Source: Candidatus Komeilibacteria bacterium RIFCSPHIGHO2_01_FULL_52_14
Lineage (GTDB): Bacteria; Patescibacteriota; Patescibacteriia; UBA1558; 2-01-FULL-52-15
NCBI GenBank assembly: GCA_001818365.1
Contig: MHKK01000060.1
Coordinates: 1 to 10,661 of the forward strand
Reading direction: 5' to 3'
Length of the DNA stretch: 10,661 bases
A program made the translations under genes and the position numbers. The notes under the pieces are model-generated. The model was given only the letters and a program-made list of their open reading frames with translations, had not been told where the DNA came from and did not search any database. Of this stretch, positions 7,564-10,661 are shown piece after piece (within the stretch, counting starts at the first letter, position 1; every line of letters starts with the position of its first letter).

Positions 7564-7809
7564 TTACCAGTACCTGCGCCGGCGTTCCGTTGTTTCATCA
7601 AGCCGGCCGATACGCTTAAGATACTCTCGCTGACCGCGCATTTTATTACGTCGAAGCGCGCTTTCTTTCTTTGCGAGTGAACTCGTTGGCTTACGGTGGA
7701 ATCTGATTTTTTTTGCCTGGAGGAGCTTTCCGCTCTGCAGGGTTCTTCGTGAAAAACGTCGAATAAGACTTTCGAAGGACTCTCCGTCCCTTCGCTTAAC
7801 TTCAGCCAC
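7564..7809 (-). CDS. rpsU: 30S ribosomal protein bS21
   Basis: An 81-residue, strongly basic protein with the bS21 signature: a V-K-R-R-D-G-E-S-F-E start, the LIRRFSRR segment and RRNKxRGQ. bS21 binds the 30S subunit near the anti-Shine-Dalgarno end of 16S rRNA and acts in initiation. It is longer than the usual 58-71 residues, with an Arg-rich tail ending RRRRYW. The start is GTG at 7809, chosen because AAGGAAGGTGA (7814-7824) lies 4 bases upstream and the family N-terminus begins there. It is the first gene of the operon, with a near-consensus promoter at 7857-7885. Confidence 0.95.
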   Translation of the reverse strand: MAEVKRRDGESFESLIRRFSRRTLQSGKLLQAKKIRFHRKPTSSLAKKESALRRNKMRGQREYLKRIGRLDETTERRRRYW

Positions 7810-7813
7810 ACTG

Positions 7814-7824
7814 TCACCTTCCTT
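7814..7824 (-). promoter_or_regulatory. Strong Shine-Dalgarno of rpsU
   Basis: AAGGAAGGTGA on the minus strand, 4 bases before the GTG start at 7809. It differs from AAGGAGGTGA by one extra A. It decides the GTG start, and it is the only strong ribosome binding site in the rpsU operon. Confidence 0.85.
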
Positions 7825-7856
7825 TCTATAGGATAACTTAATGTAAGGGTATCAAA

Positions 7857-7885
7857 ATAATAACAGCTTGTTATGCGAACGTCAA
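7857..7885 (-). promoter_or_regulatory. Sigma70-type promoter of the rpsU-yqeY-surface protein operon
   Basis: The -35 box is TTGACG (7880-7885), the spacer is 17 bases (7863-7879), and the -10 box is TATTAT (7857-7862). Each box matches five of six consensus bases. Transcription should begin near 7850, giving a leader of about 40 bases before rpsU. The -35 lies one base from the T-run of the hisS terminator. Confidence 0.85.
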
Positions 7886-7886
7886 C

Positions 7887-7918
7887 AAAAAAAGACCGCC
7901 TATTATGCTGAAGGCGGT
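7887..7918 (-). terminator. Rho-independent terminator after hisS
   Basis: On the minus strand a perfect 7-base-pair stem (ACCGCCT / AGGCGGT) with a 10-base loop is followed by C and seven T. It lies about 60 bases past the hisS stop and ends the lepB-hisS transcript just upstream of the rpsU promoter. Confidence 0.88.
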
Positions 7919-7978
7919 TCGTGAAGTCAAGTCCGTCGGACGCGTATCCCCGCGAGGGCTCAAGAACGGGTTCTCGTG

Positions 7979-9331
7979 CTATTGCGGCTGCACGGGGAGC
8001 AAGGGCGGCTGCTGCCGTTCAAGCCGTTTGCTGTTAACGCCTTTCTCAAGCCGCTTGCCGATCTCGGGAACGATCTTTGCCCAGTCCACCGTTTCCTGAT
8101 TTCCATTTTCCATGTCGCGGATCAACACGGTATTGTCCACAATCTCCTGTTGCCCGATGATCAGCGCGTACTTCACACCGAGGCGATCCGCGCTCTCGAG
8201 CTGAGTTTTGAGTCCATCCTTCGAAAGATTCTCGGCAACGTGGTATCCCTCGGAGTCCAGCAGCGTAAAGAGCCGGAGGGCTTTTTTCTTCGCCTCTTTC
8301 CCCAGCTGTGCGATATACAAACCCGCCTTGGGGAGCGTCGGAACCGCAATATCGTTCGCCCGCAATCGTGTAATAGTACGTTCGACGCCGCATGCAAAAC
8401 CGACTGCAGGCGTTTTCGCGCGAGCCCCCAGCGTATGCAGGAGCTCGTCGTAACGACCGCCGCCGCCCAGCGAATCCTGCCCGCCGGTACGCGCAGTTTC
8501 GATAATCTCCCACGTTGTTTTTGAGTAGTAGTCCAGACCCCGGACGATGCGGGGATTCAAATTATAGGTGACGTCAAGTTCGTCAAGATATTCGAGTACC
8601 AGGACAAAATGATCCTTGCACTCATCGCACAGGAAATCGACGGATTGCGGCGCCTGCTGGAGAACCGGTTCAAGGTTCGGATCTTTTGAATCAAGGACCC
8701 GGAGCGGATTTTTTTTGAGACGTTCCTGATCGTCGAGGCCCAGCGATTTTTTATTATCCGTTAAAAATTGGGTGAGTTTTTTTACGTACCGCGGTCTGCA
8801 AACGCTGCAGCCAATGCTGTTGACGTCGATCTGTATCGCAAGATTGATATCCTTATAAAACCGGTAGCCCATCATGATGAGCTGGGCATCGAGAATCGGG
8901 CTTTGATCGCCGATAACCTCGAAACCGAACTGCGTGTGCTGTCGAAAGCGTCCCGCCTGCGGACGGTCATGCCGGAACATCGGCCCCATATAAAAAAACT
9001 TTACCGGCTGCGGCTGATTCAGGAGCCCGTGTTCGATGTACGCGCGGACGACACCGGGGGTCCCTTCCGGGCGCAAGGCCACCCGTTCGTTTCCCGGATC
9101 GGTGAAGACGTACATCTCTTTCGTGACGACGTCGGAGCTTGGGCCCGACGATCGCAAATACAAACTCGCCTGCTCAAGGACCGGCGTGTCGATGCGGCTA
9201 TATCCAAAACGTCGGGCAAAATCCACGACTCGCTCGCTCAGAAACCGCCAGTACCGCTCCTCCTCCGGCAGTATATCCTTCATGCCACGAAGCAGCTGAT
9301 ATGACTGTTTTTTTGCTTTTACGGATGACAT
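7979..9331 (-). CDS. hisS: Histidine-tRNA ligase (histidyl-tRNA synthetase)
   Basis: A 450-residue class II synthetase that charges tRNA-His with histidine in the cytoplasm. The N-terminal LRGMKDILPEE (14-24) is typical. Motif 1 is FGYSRIDTPVLE (42-53). Motif 2 is GPMFRHDRPQAGRFRQH (116-132), with R120. The histidine A motif is RIVRGLDYYSKTTWE (261-275), where Ser replaces the common Thr in YYT. Motif 3 is AVGFACGVER (309-318), with R318. The anticodon-binding domain starts near 335. CxxC pairs occur at 175/178 and 235/238. The last 20 or so residues (from about 430) form a Pro/Gln-rich tail beyond the usual end. The start is 7 bases after the lepB stop (TAGTAACGCTATG), so the two genes are probably co-transcribed. 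The stop is TAG at 7979. Confidence 0.97.
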   Translation of the reverse strand: MSSVKAKKQSYQLLRGMKDILPEEERYWRFLSERVVDFARRFGYSRIDTPVLEQASLYLRSSGPSSDVVTKEMYVFTDPGNERVALRPEGTPGVVRAYIEHGLLNQPQPVKFFYMGPMFRHDRPQAGRFRQHTQFGFEVIGDQSPILDAQLIMMGYRFYKDINLAIQIDVNSIGCSVCRPRYVKKLTQFLTDNKKSLGLDDQERLKKNPLRVLDSKDPNLEPVLQQAPQSVDFLCDECKDHFVLVLEYLDELDVTYNLNPRIVRGLDYYSKTTWEIIETARTGGQDSLGGGGRYDELLHTLGARAKTPAVGFACGVERTITRLRANDIAVPTLPKAGLYIAQLGKEAKKKALRLFTLLDSEGYHVAENLSKDGLKTQLESADRLGVKYALIIGQQEIVDNTVLIRDMENGNQETVDWAKIVPEIGKRLEKGVNSKRLERQQPPLLPVQPQ

Positions 9332-9338
9332 AGCGTTA

Positions 9339-9911
9339 CTACGGGCTGTTATAGCGCGGTGAGCTGAAAAAACTCAAACGATCGATCGGCCAGCCGCGGA
9401 TCCACGCACGGCCGACGATATTGTTACGTGAAAGCGGCCCGAACGATCGCGAATCGAGACTGTTCGCCCGATTGTCCCCCATCACGAAAAATTCCATGGG
9501 GGCTAACGTCAATTCATCCATCGTATACGAGGTCGCGTATTCCTGCGAAAGATAGCTCTCCTGCAGCTGTTCTCCGTTGATAAAAACCGTCCCGTCGGTT
9601 ATTTTGATGCGCTCGCCGGGCAAACCGATGATACGCTTAATGAAATACTGCTGCGGATCCCGCGGATAGCGCAAGACAACCACATCGCCACGGGCCGGTT
9701 CCTGGAAACGGTAGGTAATTTCATCGATGATAAGGTATTCATGCGACTGGAAGCTCGGTTCCATCGAAGCGCCCTCCACATAGAACGGTTGGATCAAAAA
9801 ATAGCGTATCGGCAGAATAATGGCGAACGAAATGACAACAACTTTGATAGTTTCAAACGCCAGGGCGCCGAATTTGCGAAGTGCTTCTTTCATTGAAAGA
9901 AATTCCGACAT
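9339..9911 (-). CDS. lepB: Signal peptidase I
   Basis: A 190-residue membrane serine protease that removes signal peptides from exported proteins. One N-terminal membrane helix covers about 20-41, followed by box B FYVEGASMEPSF with catalytic S49. The box D region (YFIKRIIGLPGE) carries the general-base lysine K92. Box E is GDNRANSLDSRSFG (145-158). A single helix and this length are typical of Gram-positive-type enzymes. The start at 9911 has GGAG four bases upstream (9916-9919). It is the first gene of the lepB-hisS operon and diverges from the LCP gene. Both surface proteins in this window have AFA-type cleavage sites it could process. Confidence 0.96.
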   Translation of the reverse strand: MSEFLSMKEALRKFGALAFETIKVVVISFAIILPIRYFLIQPFYVEGASMEPSFQSHEYLIIDEITYRFQEPARGDVVVLRYPRDPQQYFIKRIIGLPGERIKITDGTVFINGEQLQESYLSQEYATSYTMDELTLAPMEFFVMGDNRANSLDSRSFGPLSRNNIVGRAWIRGWPIDRLSFFSSPRYNSP

Positions 9912-9919
9912 ATTGCTCC

Positions 9920-9935
9920 AGTATAGCTTATTTTA
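9920..9935 (-). promoter_or_regulatory. Candidate -10 elements for lepB-hisS
   Basis: Two candidate -10 boxes lie upstream of lepB: TAAAAT (9930-9935) and TATACT (9920-9925), each five of six. Neither has a good -35; the best for TAAAAT is GCGTCA at 9953-9958, 17 bases away. TAAAAT would leave a short leader that keeps the GGAG site. TATACT would start transcription at or within a few bases of the ATG. Confidence 0.5.
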
Positions 9936-10002
9936 GCCGTCACGACTACGGTTGACGCGCAAACTGTGAACAGCATACCAAGAAACAGGTGCTTGCCGCA
10001 AA

Positions 10003-10032
10003 TTGACCGCGCCGCCGTAAATCATTTATACT
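10003..10032 (+). promoter_or_regulatory. Sigma70-type promoter of the LCP gene
   Basis: TTGACC (10003-10008), an 18-base spacer, then TATACT (10027-10032). Each box matches five of six consensus bases. Transcription should begin near 10039, leaving a leader of about 44 bases before ATG 10083. It diverges from the lepB promoter within the same 171-base intergenic region. Confidence 0.75.
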
Positions 10033-10082
10033 GCATATGCTCTTCATAAGTTACAACGTTACTACGAGCGATCGAACCGCGT

Positions 10083-10661
10083 ATGCATGAACGCGACCAG
10101 CGCAGTTTCGGCACACGACCCATTATCTCGCCTGATTTCTTGCCGGAAGGCAACGGGGGGCGCCGAGAACCGAAAACGGGGAAGAGACGGATGCTCCTCT
10201 CCTGTTTTTTTATAGTACTCATTCTGATCCTCTCGAGCTGTACGGTGCTCATCGCGCGCTCGAACAAGAATTTCTTCGTCGGCGTCAAGAACGGATTCTT
10301 CATCAGACAGCTGACGCACATTTTCAGTTCGTCACGAAACGACCTCAAAGGAGAAACTGACGACCGGATCAATTTTTTGCTGATGGGGATCGGAGGGCCT
10401 GGGCACGAAGGCCCGTACCTCACCGACACGATCATTCTTGCGAGCTTCAAACCCTCGACGAAAGAAGCCGCAATGATCTCCGTACCGCGGGATCTCATCG
10501 TGCCGACGGGCAACGGTATCTATATGAAGGTCAATTCCGTCTACGCCCTGCATCTCAAGAACGGATCCGAAGAGGCGTTCCGGATCACCAAAAAAATAAT
10601 CGGCGATGCGTTCGGCTTGAACATTCAGTACATGGGCGTCGTCGACTTCCAGGGTTTCATA
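10083..10661 (+). CDS. LytR-CpsA-Psr (LCP) family cell-wall polymer ligase (partial, C-terminus outside window)
   Basis: The frame is open for 193 codons from ATG 10083 to the window end. LCP enzymes transfer polymers from lipid carriers to the cell wall outside the membrane. A cytoplasmic tail with a basic stretch (RREPKTGKRR, about 27-36) precedes one membrane helix (about 37-57). The LCP core starts near 95 with NFLLMGIGGPG. The conserved Asp is in LTDTIILAS and the phosphate-binding Arg in ISVPRDL, followed by MKVNSVYAL and the helix leading to GVVDFQGF. The first in-frame stop upstream is at 10047 and the only ATG after it is 10083; the ribosome binding site is weak. M37 (10191) is an alternative start but would lose the basic tail that fits an N-in helix. 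Which polymer it attaches is not visible. Confidence 0.92.
   Translation, partial: MHERDQRSFGTRPIISPDFLPEGNGGRREPKTGKRRMLLSCFFIVLILILSSCTVLIARSNKNFFVGVKNGFFIRQLTHIFSSSRNDLKGETDDRINFLLMGIGGPGHEGPYLTDTIILASFKPSTKEAAMISVPRDLIVPTGNGIYMKVNSVYALHLKNGSEEAFRITKKIIGDAFGLNIQYMGVVDFQGFI

Noticed and set aside
7512..7817. Frame beginning GTG 7817 (MTVWLKL...) overlapping rpsU
   Set aside because: It is rpsU read in another frame and its start lies inside the Shine-Dalgarno; the bS21 frame fits the family throughout.
7976..9304. Plus-strand frames opposite hisS (182 and 178 codons)
   Set aside because: The opposite strand encodes an intact HisRS with all class II motifs; these are shadows.
10037..10090. 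Short leader-peptide frame (17 codons) upstream of and overlapping the LCP start
   Set aside because: Its ATG is at the predicted start of transcription with no ribosome binding site, and it has no attenuator-like features.
10191..10260. Lipobox-like LSSC in the LCP N-terminus
   Set aside because: The hydrophobic stretch continues past the Cys (TVLIA), as expected for a membrane anchor rather than a lipoprotein signal; LCP proteins are normally single-helix membrane proteins.
10022..10513. Minus-strand frame of 163 codons opposite the LCP gene
   Set aside because: The plus strand has LCP motifs in order, a membrane helix and a good promoter; the minus-strand product shows none.
1..10661. 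CRISPR array, insertion sequence, tRNA or rRNA gene
   Set aside because: No regularly spaced direct repeats, transposase motif, terminal inverted repeats, or recognisable tRNA or rRNA sequence were seen on either strand by eye.

Overview
The window looks like part of a Patescibacteria (Candidate Phyla Radiation) chromosome, most likely a Parcubacteria-type lineage. Three things point there: the tight rpsU-yqeY pair, two proteins carrying the two-helix 'type IV secretion system pilin' N-terminus common in these genomes, and long IPT/TIG, LamG and SbsA-type Ig-like ectodomains. Codons fit the standard code: no TGA had to be read through in the long reading frame, which argues against Gracilibacteria or Absconditabacteria. 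G+C looks close to one half. The taxonomic call is inference from gene content.

Right edge (9912-10661): a divergent intergenic region separates a plus-strand LytR-CpsA-Psr (LCP) gene, cut by the window end, from the minus-strand lepB-hisS pair (9911 to 7979). That pair ends at a clear Rho-independent terminator (7887-7918). The terminator's T-run abuts a near-consensus promoter (7857-7885) for the next minus-strand operon.

That operon runs to the left edge without an intergenic gap larger than 23 bases: rpsU (bS21, 7564-7809), yqeY (7090-7551), a 544-residue membrane-anchored surface protein (5432-7066), and a giant surface protein that starts 3 bases after its neighbour's stop. The giant frame (1-5428) stays open for 1809 codons and leaves the window without a stop. 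I read every triplet from 5428 to 2 and found no in-frame TAA, TAG or TGA. It therefore accounts for the whole left half of the window, and the apparent plus-strand reading frames there are shadows.

The two surface proteins share a colinear N-terminal module: signal peptide, two membrane helices and a basic cytoplasmic loop (60 of 88 residues identical, no gaps). Their ectodomains differ. The smaller has three SbsA-type Ig-like domains and acidic Ca-type motifs. The giant has eight IPT/TIG domains (six of them in three A-B pairs), a LamG domain inserted inside one IPT domain, two SbsA-type Ig domains, two Big2-like domains and three small Cys-rich units. Both probably act at the cell surface in adhesion or host contact. 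Signal peptidase I could mature them, and the LCP protein could attach cell-wall polymers. Export and attachment roles are inferred from domains and context.
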